Origin: Litoribrevibacter sp041590855 | GTDB taxonomy: Bacteria > Pseudomonadota > Gammaproteobacteria > Pseudomonadales > Litoribrevibacteraceae | NCBI GenBank assembly: GCA_041590855.1 | Contig: JBFHTA010000240.1 | Span: 1 to 6,312 of the forward strand | Direction of reading: 5' to 3' | Length of the DNA stretch: 6,312 nt | The notes under the pieces: generated by a model | Database searches by the model: none | What the model saw: only the letters and a program-made list of their open reading frames with translations | Told to the model about the DNA's origin: nothing | In this document: positions 1-6,312 of the stretch, one piece after another | How the letters are laid out: each line of letters begins with the position of its first letter | How positions within the stretch are numbered: the first letter of the stretch is position 1 | Translations under genes and position numbers: made by a program

Positions 1-1553
1 ATGCCGTTCACCCGACACCAGGTCAGGGCTTTAATCAGGGTTTTGGCCCGATAAATCGGCGGATCAAGCAAACTTACCTGTCGGCCTGCGTGTACTTCCC
101 AGATGTGTTGCTGACTGTCTTTGTGTTTGTGATAGCAAAAGGCTAAATCCTGATGTTCCAGTGATTTGGTTATCCCCGGATTGATGAACTCGATCTTCCC
201 CGGTTTTCGCTCAAAGGCTGCATACAGCTTACGGCCCAGAATGTTGATGTCTCTGGCGCTCATAGTGGAGGCTGTACCAAAGCGACGGGCAAAATTAGTC
301 AGCGAGGTGTAGCTTTTGATCAGCTCGGAGACAATGGCTTTACGTTCGGCGGCTACCTGGGACACACTCCAGTGATCTACGTTATCCAGTTGTTCCAGCT
401 TTTCCTGAGACCACTCCCATTCTTCCAGTAGCTGCATTAGCAGATTTTCCCGCCAGGTAAGATGGGGTTGCTCGATGAACTTACTGGCTTTGATGCCGAC
501 TTTGAAATAAAAGCAACGGCGTACAATTTCCAGACGGGAGAGGTCTTGCTTTCGGTTCAAATACCCTTCGATCACCCGATACGCCAGAATGTAGGGATCA
601 AAGTCGTTCAAATCAAAGTTGTTACCGTGCAGGGCTTCCTTGAAGCGTTGGCTCAAAGGAATGGTATTCGGGTATTCAGACGCATAGACATCGGCAATCA
701 TCAATTTGATGGCTGATTTATGCGGGGAATCAATGGCCTTATAAAGCTGCCACATGCCCGCGCCAAGAAACTCGCTGATGGGAAATTCATTAACCGGGCC
801 GAAATCGAGATACTCTTCCGGCTCGACCAGTCGGCGACTGAACATGTCGGCGACGTAGGAATCATACATATGATGCTGGGCCAAAGGGACTAACCACCAG
901 GTGGGCTTGCGTCCTGCCACCAGAATGGCGGTGCGATAAAACTCGTCGAGCAGTAAGAAGTGCTGGGTGCTGCCGCAACTTTCTTCGGTCAGTTCACCTT
1001 GCATTCCGGAACGGAACTTATCCGGGTCCATCAGGAAAAAATAGGCTTCAACGCCCAATTTCTGCGCCCATTCGGTGATTTTTTCACATTTCCGGCTGAG
1101 CAGTTCGGATTCCTCCAAGGTCATTTCCGGGTGTGTGCAAATCCAGACATCAAAATCACTGCGGCGGGAATGAGCTATCGACCCTGTACTGCCCATGAGA
1201 TAAATGCCCTGAATGGCTCTGTGGCCCCGATTCTGGCGCTGTCGTTTAAGCGACGAAGTCACATTTCTTGGTAGCGACAGGGATTCACGTCCAGGACGAT
1301 AGCGGCTGATTCCACATGGGGTGTCTTTATGGCAGTAGCCTGGCAGTGAAGGGTTATTGAAATGGAACAGCAGTGGCAGGAGGTCAAGAAACCCCTGTTG
1401 GCGAATAGTTAATGAATCCCGAGTACGCTGCAATCGTAATGCATTTACTTGCAGGAACTTATCTTCAATGTCCTGTATGGATTGAATGTCGGGAAGTTCC
1501 ACTAGTTGTTCCTGCACGTCCACTCCGGAGGCTAAAAGTCGATTTGCTACCAT
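1..1553 (-). CDS. cyaA: Class I adenylate cyclase, N-terminal 517 codons (partial, cut by left window edge)
   Basis: Makes cAMP from ATP in the cytoplasm; cAMP then activates CRP/Vfr-type regulators. The frame is open on the minus strand from the ATG at 1553 to the window edge. Residues 120-137 hold the nucleotidyltransferase signature of class I cyclases: MGSTGS followed by S132-D133-x-D135-x-W137, the acidic pair expected to bind metal. CGSTQH (193-198) followed by LLLDEFYRTA, then GAGMWQLYK (264-272) and DPYILAYRVIEGYL (319-332), are further family hallmarks. The C-terminal, glucose-sensing half lies outside the window. The start is uncertain. ATG 1553 has no good Shine-Dalgarno and a perfect TATAAT lies directly before it. 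GTG at 1517 (GGAG, 5-nt spacing) and GTG at 1502 (AGGA, 7-nt spacing) are alternatives, and the latter would give an N-terminus about as long as E. coli CyaA as I recall it. It lies downstream of argH in the same orientation. Family assignment is very secure. Confidence 0.95.
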   Translation of the reverse strand, partial: MVANRLLASGVDVQEQLVELPDIQSIQDIEDKFLQVNALRLQRTRDSLTIRQQGFLDLLPLLFHFNNPSLPGYCHKDTPCGISRYRPGRESLSLPRNVTSSLKRQRQNRGHRAIQGIYLMGSTGSIAHSRRSDFDVWICTHPEMTLEESELLSRKCEKITEWAQKLGVEAYFFLMDPDKFRSGMQGELTEESCGSTQHFLLLDEFYRTAILVAGRKPTWWLVPLAQHHMYDSYVADMFSRRLVEPEEYLDFGPVNEFPISEFLGAGMWQLYKAIDSPHKSAIKLMIADVYASEYPNTIPLSQRFKEALHGNNFDLNDFDPYILAYRVIEGYLNRKQDLSRLEIVRRCFYFKVGIKASKFIEQPHLTWRENLLMQLLEEWEWSQEKLEQLDNVDHWSVSQVAAERKAIVSELIKSYTSLTNFARRFGTASTMSARDINILGRKLYAAFERKPGKIEFINPGITKSLEHQDLAFCYHKHKDSQQHIWEVHAGRQVSLLDPPIYRAKTLIKALTWCRVNG

Positions 1554-1554
1554 G

Positions 1555-1560
1555 ATTATA
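1555..1560 (-). promoter_or_regulatory. Perfect -10 hexamer (TATAAT) abutting the cyaA ATG
   Basis: On the minus strand TATAAT ends one base before the ATG at 1553. No convincing -35 sits 16-18 bp upstream (the bases there read near CCACAT). If it is a real -10, its transcript would start inside the annotated reading frame near 1548 and could only be translated from the downstream GTG codons at 1517 or 1502. It may equally be a chance match. Confidence 0.25.
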
Positions 1561-1750
1561 GTCGCTGTTCCCAAAGTATGTGGGGATTCCTACAAGAGAA
1601 AACGTCGATACATTACAGTAGATCGTCCAATTGTAGACGGAGCTTTAGTAGTTACGCGGGTACGGGCGAAAAAGTCGAACGGCGGATGTTTTTCAGGGAT
1701 GAGTGGTCAGTGAAAAAGATGCGAAACGGAAAATGCGTAATGATAGATGT

Positions 1751-1774
1751 GAGTGGTGGGTGATCCCACCACTC
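1751..1774 (-). terminator. Perfect 10-bp hairpin just after argH (weak terminator or mRNA 3' stabiliser)
   Basis: GAGTGGTGGG and CCCACCACTC are exact inverted arms (1751-1760 and 1765-1774) around a 4-nt loop. The hairpin begins 15 bases past the argH stop codon. Neither strand has a run of T after the stem, so it is not a canonical intrinsic terminator. It could protect the 3' end of the argH transcript, act as a weak or Rho-assisted stop, or bind a protein. Its position and perfect pairing make some 3'-end role likely. Confidence 0.5.
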
Positions 1775-1789
1775 GTAACACCAAGGTGA

Positions 1790-3202
<1,413 letters not shown>

Positions 3203-3241
3203 GGCTTGGGTTCTCGTCTTAGATGCTCAAAATTGGCGGCG

Positions 3242-3250
3242 ATTATATCA
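3242..3250 (-). promoter_or_regulatory. Extended -10 promoter for argH
   Basis: The minus strand reads TGATATAAT, a perfect TATAAT with the TGn extension. It lies in the 104-bp gap between the upstream peptidase gene and argH. Transcription would begin near 3235, giving a leader of about 33 nt before the argH ATG. There is no good -35 at normal spacing: TTGCTT at 3271-3276 is 23 bp away. That fits an extended -10 promoter, which can work without a -35. An 8-bp palindrome GCATATGC (3253-3260) lies just upstream. I see no ARG box of the E. coli type. Confidence 0.55.
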
Positions 3251-3306
3251 CGGCATATGCAGCTGTGCGAAAGCAAGCTAAGCGAGAACTGAAGGTTTGA
3301 GAAAGA

Positions 3307-4275
3307 TTAAACGAGCTGAATGTGCCAAGGCTCGTAGCGAACGCCCAGCATATTGTCTGCAGTATAGCGGATTCGAATAATGCCCAGATCAGCCAGTTCT
3401 TTATAGACCAGAGAATTTTCGAAATCTTTGGTGAAGTTTAATTTACCGTAACCTCGTTGCCCCACGTCGAAATCGCCGGACGCGTGGAAAGAGTAGCCTG
3501 GGGGCGCTAAGGAGCGAGAGGCCCTGGACAGGTTACCATTTCGGTCAATCACTTTACGGAAATACAACTGATACTGTTTAACGACGCTGCGAACACCAGA
3601 GGTTAGAATGAGGTCTTCACCCACTTTTTTCTGAAGTGTGTACAGGAACTGTTCCGAATCACCTTTGAACAGATAATGCCCGGAGCCAGGGATTTTGACG
3701 ACCTGGGAAGACTTAATCTGGTTGGTTAGATTGGTTACCACCTTGGTACCCATGAAGCCCAGTTCTTTGGCATCTCTATGGAAGGTGCCTTCCAGTAAGG
3801 CCAACTCGGTTTTATCAAACGCCCCGATGGAGGGAACGGCTTTGGCATACTTCAACATGTCATCAAAGGAGAGAATGTTAAAGTGCCCATAACCGACGTG
3901 GCTTTTGACTCGTTCTATCTTATTGTAGGTTGCCTTAAGTACTTTCCATTCTGCTTTGGTTAACCACAAGTCGCCTTCCAAATCTTCGTCGAAACGCTGT
4001 ACCTTTTCCAGCATTCGTTGGCGCTCGGCTTCCTCGATGGCTTTCGAAGCATCGGCGATAACAGGCTCTGGTGCAGGGGCCGGAGTGGTCGGTGTGATGA
4101 TGGTTGGTTCTACGTTAGCCTTGGTGAGTTCGACAGGTGCCGGGCTAACTTCAGGAGATGTAGCAGAACCGTGCTTAATAATGGTATAAGCACCACCGAA
4201 GGCTACCGCTGACACTGAGGTCGCGTATTCGAGAAATTTCCTTCGCGAAAGTTGAATGTTCTTATCTAAACTCAC
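3307..4275 (-). CDS. Tat-exported M15-family (VanY-like) D-alanyl-D-alanine carboxypeptidase
   Basis: Predicted periplasmic zinc peptidase that trims D-Ala-D-Ala ends of peptidoglycan peptides; the exact substrate is inferred from the family. The 322-residue product starts with a GTG codon; an in-frame TAG at 4297-4299 rules out a simple longer start. SRRKFLE (10-16) is a near-perfect twin-arginine motif, followed by a hydrophobic stretch (18-33). Residues 40-72 are a Pro/Thr-rich linker, and 76-100 look helical and charged. The catalytic domain is C-terminal: SGVRS (226-230, R229 likely contacts the substrate carboxylate), PPGYSFHASGDFD (258-270, zinc ligands H264 and D270 or D268) and YEPWHIQLV (314-322, catalytic E315, zinc ligand H318). 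The His-to-Asp gap is one residue shorter than in VanY/VanX if D270 is the ligand. It lies upstream of argH in the same orientation but is probably not in a functional operon with it. Fold and zinc site are fairly sure; enzyme specificity is not. Confidence 0.82.
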   Translation of the reverse strand: MSLDKNIQLSRRKFLEYATSVSAVAFGGAYTIIKHGSATSPEVSPAPVELTKANVEPTIITPTTPAPAPEPVIADASKAIEEAERQRMLEKVQRFDEDLEGDLWLTKAEWKVLKATYNKIERVKSHVGYGHFNILSFDDMLKYAKAVPSIGAFDKTELALLEGTFHRDAKELGFMGTKVVTNLTNQIKSSQVVKIPGSGHYLFKGDSEQFLYTLQKKVGEDLILTSGVRSVVKQYQLYFRKVIDRNGNLSRASRSLAPPGYSFHASGDFDVGQRGYGKLNFTKDFENSLVYKELADLGIIRIRYTADNMLGVRYEPWHIQLV

Positions 4276-4296
4276 TCTACAACTCTGTCCTGCTAG

Positions 4297-4328
4297 CTAG
4301 TTATTAAGCAATTCCATTTGAAGCCTCC
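4297..4328 (-). other. Six-codon mini-ORF with strong Shine-Dalgarno upstream of the peptidase gene
   Basis: The minus strand carries GGAGG (4324-4328), a 6-nt spacer, then an ATG (4315-4317) opening the frame MELLNN and ending at TAG (4297-4299). The stop is 21 nt before the GTG start of the peptidase and in the same frame. This is a much better ribosome site than the one before GTG 4275 (AGAG about 7 nt upstream). It may be a regulatory leader peptide that feeds ribosomes to the next start. Alternatively it is the old start of the gene, cut off by a nonsense codon so that translation now begins at GTG. Very short, so low certainty. Confidence 0.35.
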
Positions 4329-4332
4329 ATGC

Positions 4333-4383
4333 AAGCGCTTCTCGAGAATTATTAACCTGACGATTTAGACAATCCTTCTAAAT
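4333..4383. repeat. Cluster of short dyads upstream of the peptidase gene (possible operators)
   Basis: Three dyads lie close together: AAGCGCTT (4333-4340), overlapping TTCTCGAGAA (4339-4348), and ATTTAGA/TCTAAAT (4363-4369 and 4377-4383) with a 7-bp spacer. They sit 16-66 bp upstream of the mini-ORF ATG, where a promoter and operator would be expected. I recognise none as a known operator. Confidence 0.35.
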
Positions 4384-4407
4384 TTAACTGGTTTTTTTTA
4401 TCAATAC

Positions 4408-4445
4408 AAAAAAAGATTGAGTCCGGTTACATATGTATATCGGAC
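4408..4445 (-). terminator. Hairpin followed by T7, candidate terminator of the solute-binding protein gene
   Basis: On the minus strand GTCCG (4441-4445) pairs with CGGAC (4421-4425), and the enclosed bases contain the palindrome TACATATGTA (4428-4437), which can extend the fold. A run of seven T (4408-4414) follows after 6 nt. It begins 75 bp past the stop of the upstream gene. The GC stem is only 5 bp and the T run is not immediately adjacent, so termination may be partial. An isolated TATAAT on the minus strand at 4483-4488 lies before it, so the hairpin could instead sit in the leader of the peptidase mRNA and act as an attenuator. Confidence 0.4.
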
Positions 4446-4520
4446 GATTATTATTTGACGTTAATTAAAATTTGATAAGTGCATTATATTGACGCTTTAG
4501 GCGATCTCTATGTCTACTGG

Positions 4521-5414
4521 TTAACAGTCTGCAGCACAATCGGGCAAATACTTACGAAAGATTCGGTCGGTTGTGCCATTCTGTTTCAGGGTGGTAATGG
4601 CTGCATTGATCTTATCTAACAGAAATTGCGCCCTGGGTGTCTTTTTCGATACAAAAATATGAAAGCTCTGCGCAGGTAACTCATCAAATATATTGGCTCG
4701 TATGGTGTCATCTATCATTGGGTTGTCGGTAAACAGTGAGCCAAAAGGGACGGAATAGGCGTTGAGCACAACTTCACAGCGACCGCTTTTCAGTAAACGG
4801 AATGCGGAATGAAGGTCGTTGGCCACTACGGATAGCTGACTGGGTTTAATACGGTACATGTCATAGTTGTAGCCATGAACGCCACACACAGTGAAATCGG
4901 ATAAGTCGGAAAGTGTATTAATATGGGGGGCTGAATCGAAGAGCTCCTGCGAATAGAAGTAGGCATTACCGGTCGTATAAACAGGTGACGACACCAGGAA
5001 CTTCTCGGCCCGTTCGGCACTGTATGATCCGTTGATAAAGACCTCAAAGGCCGGTTCGCCTTCAAAGTGCTCCACCTGATACAGGCAGCGTTTCCATGGG
5101 GCCAGATGAATATTGTAAGGCAAATCGGCTTCTTTAAAGAGAGCGTCTGTGAGTTCGATCATTGCACCGGTCAAGGTGTCATCCTGAAGGAAGGCATAGG
5201 GAGGCCAAAGGTTTTCATCATCACACACAGAGATGGGCGCGTTTTGGGTGAGATGATCTGAGCCAGCATGGCTGACAGGCAGATAAAAGAGGCTGCTTGC
5301 CAAAAGTGCTACTAATAAATGTATCCAGTGGCGGCCTGTGGTGTTCGGATGCGCTCTGTTGGCAGTATTGGAAAGTGCGTATTCCGATGATCGTCTATGC
5401 TGAGGCGAGTGCAT
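4521..5414 (-). CDS. Secreted family 3 solute-binding protein (SBP_bac_3), orphan
   Basis: Predicted periplasmic binding protein of the type that captures amino acids or similar small polar solutes for ABC importers; the ligand is unknown. The start at 5414 is chosen over ATG codons at 5453, 5450 and 5420 because only it has a well-spaced Shine-Dalgarno (AAGGA, 6 nt). That gives 297 residues. A long polar N-region of about 28 residues precedes a hydrophobic core (30-46), with likely signal cleavage after SHA near residue 50. The mature part follows the family plan: an opening strand then W-P-P-Y (70-73), TGAMIELTDALF, a first lobe ending near SSPVYTTGNAYF, then LSDLSDFTVCGVHGYNYD and a C-terminal helix region ending in DRIFRKYLPDC. 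It has six cysteines after the signal (64, 110, 177, 213, 293, 297), suggesting disulfides. No permease or ATPase gene is adjacent in the window. It is divergent from fimS/algZ. Family is fairly sure, role unknown. Confidence 0.82.
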   Translation of the reverse strand: MHSPQHRRSSEYALSNTANRAHPNTTGRHWIHLLVALLASSLFYLPVSHAGSDHLTQNAPISVCDDENLWPPYAFLQDDTLTGAMIELTDALFKEADLPYNIHLAPWKRCLYQVEHFEGEPAFEVFINGSYSAERAEKFLVSSPVYTTGNAYFYSQELFDSAPHINTLSDLSDFTVCGVHGYNYDMYRIKPSQLSVVANDLHSAFRLLKSGRCEVVLNAYSVPFGSLFTDNPMIDDTIRANIFDELPAQSFHIFVSKKTPRAQFLLDKINAAITTLKQNGTTDRIFRKYLPDCAADC

Positions 5415-5420
5415 ATGCAT

Positions 5421-5425
5421 TCCTT
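5421..5425 (-). promoter_or_regulatory. Ribosome binding site deciding the solute-binding protein start
   Basis: AAGGA on the minus strand lies 6 nt before the ATG at 5414 and directly abuts the ATG at 5420, which is too close to use it. The ATG pair at 5450-5453 has no Shine-Dalgarno, so the protein is called 13 residues shorter than the longest frame. Confidence 0.6.
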
Positions 5426-5453
5426 TCGCTCTTCTAACAGGCTGATACATCAT

Positions 5454-5667
5454 GAGTCGAATTAGACAGATTCCAATGGGGCAAATTCGAGTGCTACTCA
5501 GTCTGGGTCAATAGGGGACTTGCTCAGAGGTTCTTTAATTAGTCTAAATCCTTTCGCCAGTATTTCGAGGAAGAATTTACGGTTCGATACGAGGATAGGG
5601 TTGGATATTTTATAGCTTATTGATAATTATTAACTTTTAAGAATGTAACAGATGGATTTTGTTGGTA
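5454..5667. promoter_or_regulatory. Divergent promoter region between the solute-binding protein gene and fimS/algZ
   Basis: This AT-rich spacer must drive both flanking genes, which point away from each other. For fimS the best guess is TTGGAT (5601-5606) with TAATTA 17 bp downstream (5624-5629), in a very AT-rich stretch. For the minus-strand gene, TCTAAT (5461-5466) would start transcription near 5454 and fit the ATG at 5414, but it lacks a clear -35. Neither is strong. I see no recognisable CRP or AlgR site. Confidence 0.35.
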
Positions 5668-6312
5668 ATGGAAAACGATAGTCGTACTTATTTCTTACCT
5701 GACTTGTGCAACAGCGCCACACTGGGGGTGCTGGTGGTGATGGCCGAGATCATTGCCTTTGTGGTTTTGCTGCTGAAACCCTGGGATCAAATCAGTCTTG
5801 AGCTTCTCGGATGGCTGTCGTTGTTTGTGCAGTGGGTAACGCTCTCCTGCGCGGCCTTATTATGTACCTTACGTAAATGGTTAATGCAGTTACCGGATGC
5901 AATGGCGGCAACCATCAGCTATTTCGTTATCGTGCTGGTGGTTGTGTGTATGACGGCATTGATTGGCTGGATGCAAGAAGACGTGGTGGATTGGGCGCAT
6001 GTTCTAAAGAACGGTTTGTTGGCGTTGTTGATTGCTGCTCTCTTGATTCGCTATTTATATGCACAGACTGAATTAACGCAACGGGCGCAAGCGGAACTGG
6101 AAGCAAGGGTGGAAGCACTGCAGTCGCGAATCCGTCCGCATTTTCTGTTTAACAGTATGAATACCATTGCCAGTTTGATTATGGTAGACCCGGAAAAAGC
6201 AGAGCGTGCTGTTGAGGACTTATCCAGTTTGTTTCGGGCGACGCTGGGTGAATTGAAGTCTCAGGCAACTTTTCTTGAAGAAGTGAATCTATGTAAAAAG
6301 TACCTGACCATG
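5668..6312 (+). CDS. fimS: FimS/AlgZ-type LytS-family sensor histidine kinase, N-terminal 215 codons (partial, cut by right edge)
   Basis: Membrane sensor kinase that in pseudomonads works with the LytTR-type response regulator AlgR in control of twitching motility, alginate and virulence; that role is transferred by family. The N-terminal FLPDLCN (9-15) is typical of AlgZ. Four hydrophobic segments follow (about 18-36, 44-67, 79-101, 114-131), then a charged, probably coiled-coil stretch (132-155). RIRPHFLFNSMNTIASL (154-170) is the His_kinase box of the LytS/YehU family, with H158 the presumed phosphoacceptor. The DPEKAERAVEDLSSLFRATL segment after it is also family-typical. The ATP-binding domain lies beyond the window, where algR would be expected next. 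The start at 5668 has a poor Shine-Dalgarno (GGA 11 nt upstream), but an in-frame stop at 5638 leaves only TTG alternatives at 5659 and 5662. Alternative symbol algZ. Confidence 0.92.
   Translation, partial: MENDSRTYFLPDLCNSATLGVLVVMAEIIAFVVLLLKPWDQISLELLGWLSLFVQWVTLSCAALLCTLRKWLMQLPDAMAATISYFVIVLVVVCMTALIGWMQEDVVDWAHVLKNGLLALLIAALLIRYLYAQTELTQRAQAELEARVEALQSRIRPHFLFNSMNTIASLIMVDPEKAERAVEDLSSLFRATLGELKSQATFLEEVNLCKKYLTM

Noticed and set aside
462..1274. Plus-strand open frames (462-716 and 960-1274) opposite cyaA
   Set aside because: The minus-strand frame across the same bases gives uninterrupted class I adenylate cyclase sequence, so these are antisense shadows.
1486..1763. Short plus-strand frames across the cyaA start and the argH-cyaA spacer
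   Set aside because: No motif, no ribosome site, and composition unlike a protein; they overlap the cyaA N-terminus.
4455..4494. Two TTGACG copies on the plus strand as -35 boxes
   Set aside because: No -10 lies at proper spacing and no plus-strand gene follows before 5668.
4362..5550. Shared 9-mer GATTTAGAC in both AT-rich spacers (4362-4370 plus, 5542-5550 minus)
   Set aside because: A shared 9-mer between two AT-rich spacers of this size is expected by chance with moderate probability, so it is not good evidence of a common regulator.
5652..5681. Ten-codon plus-strand frame (ATG at 5652) overlapping the fimS start
   Set aside because: No clear Shine-Dalgarno and it is out of frame with fimS; likely chance.

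Overview
The window looks like chromosomal DNA from a gammaproteobacterium, probably a marine member of the Pseudomonadales/Oceanospirillales lineages. The support is a class I adenylate cyclase (CyaA, an enterobacterial/pseudomonad-type enzyme), an argininosuccinate lyase, and a LytS-type sensor kinase whose N-terminus (FLPDLC) and RPHFLFN box match FimS/AlgZ of Pseudomonas. I cannot name the genus from sequence alone.

Layout, left to right. Positions 1-1553 (minus) carry the first 517 codons of cyaA, cut by the left edge. Positions 1554-1789 are intergenic, with a perfect 10-bp hairpin just after argH. Positions 1790-3202 (minus) are a complete argH. Positions 3203-3306 hold a likely argH promoter with an extended -10. 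Positions 3307-4275 (minus, GTG start) encode a Tat-exported VanY-like M15 peptidase. Positions 4276-4520 are an AT-rich intergenic region rich in dyads, with a six-codon mini-ORF behind a strong Shine-Dalgarno and a hairpin plus T7 that may end the next gene. Positions 4521-5414 (minus) encode a secreted family 3 solute-binding protein. Positions 5415-5667 form a divergent promoter region. Positions 5668-6312 (plus) are the first 215 codons of fimS/algZ, cut by the right edge. No gene-free stretch exceeds 300 bases, and I found no tRNA, rRNA, CRISPR array, transposase or phage gene.

How the genes relate. argH (arginine synthesis), cyaA (cAMP synthesis) and fimS (two-component signalling) are core genes. 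In Pseudomonas argH and fimS are divergent neighbours. Here about 2.2 kb with two envelope-directed genes (a periplasmic peptidase and a solute-binding protein) separates them, and this is the accessory part of the window. No gene here is clearly part of a new system. The most unusual signals are the minigene and dyads ahead of the peptidase gene, the compact zinc motif of that peptidase, and the ambiguous cyaA start, which is overlapped by a perfect -10 hexamer.
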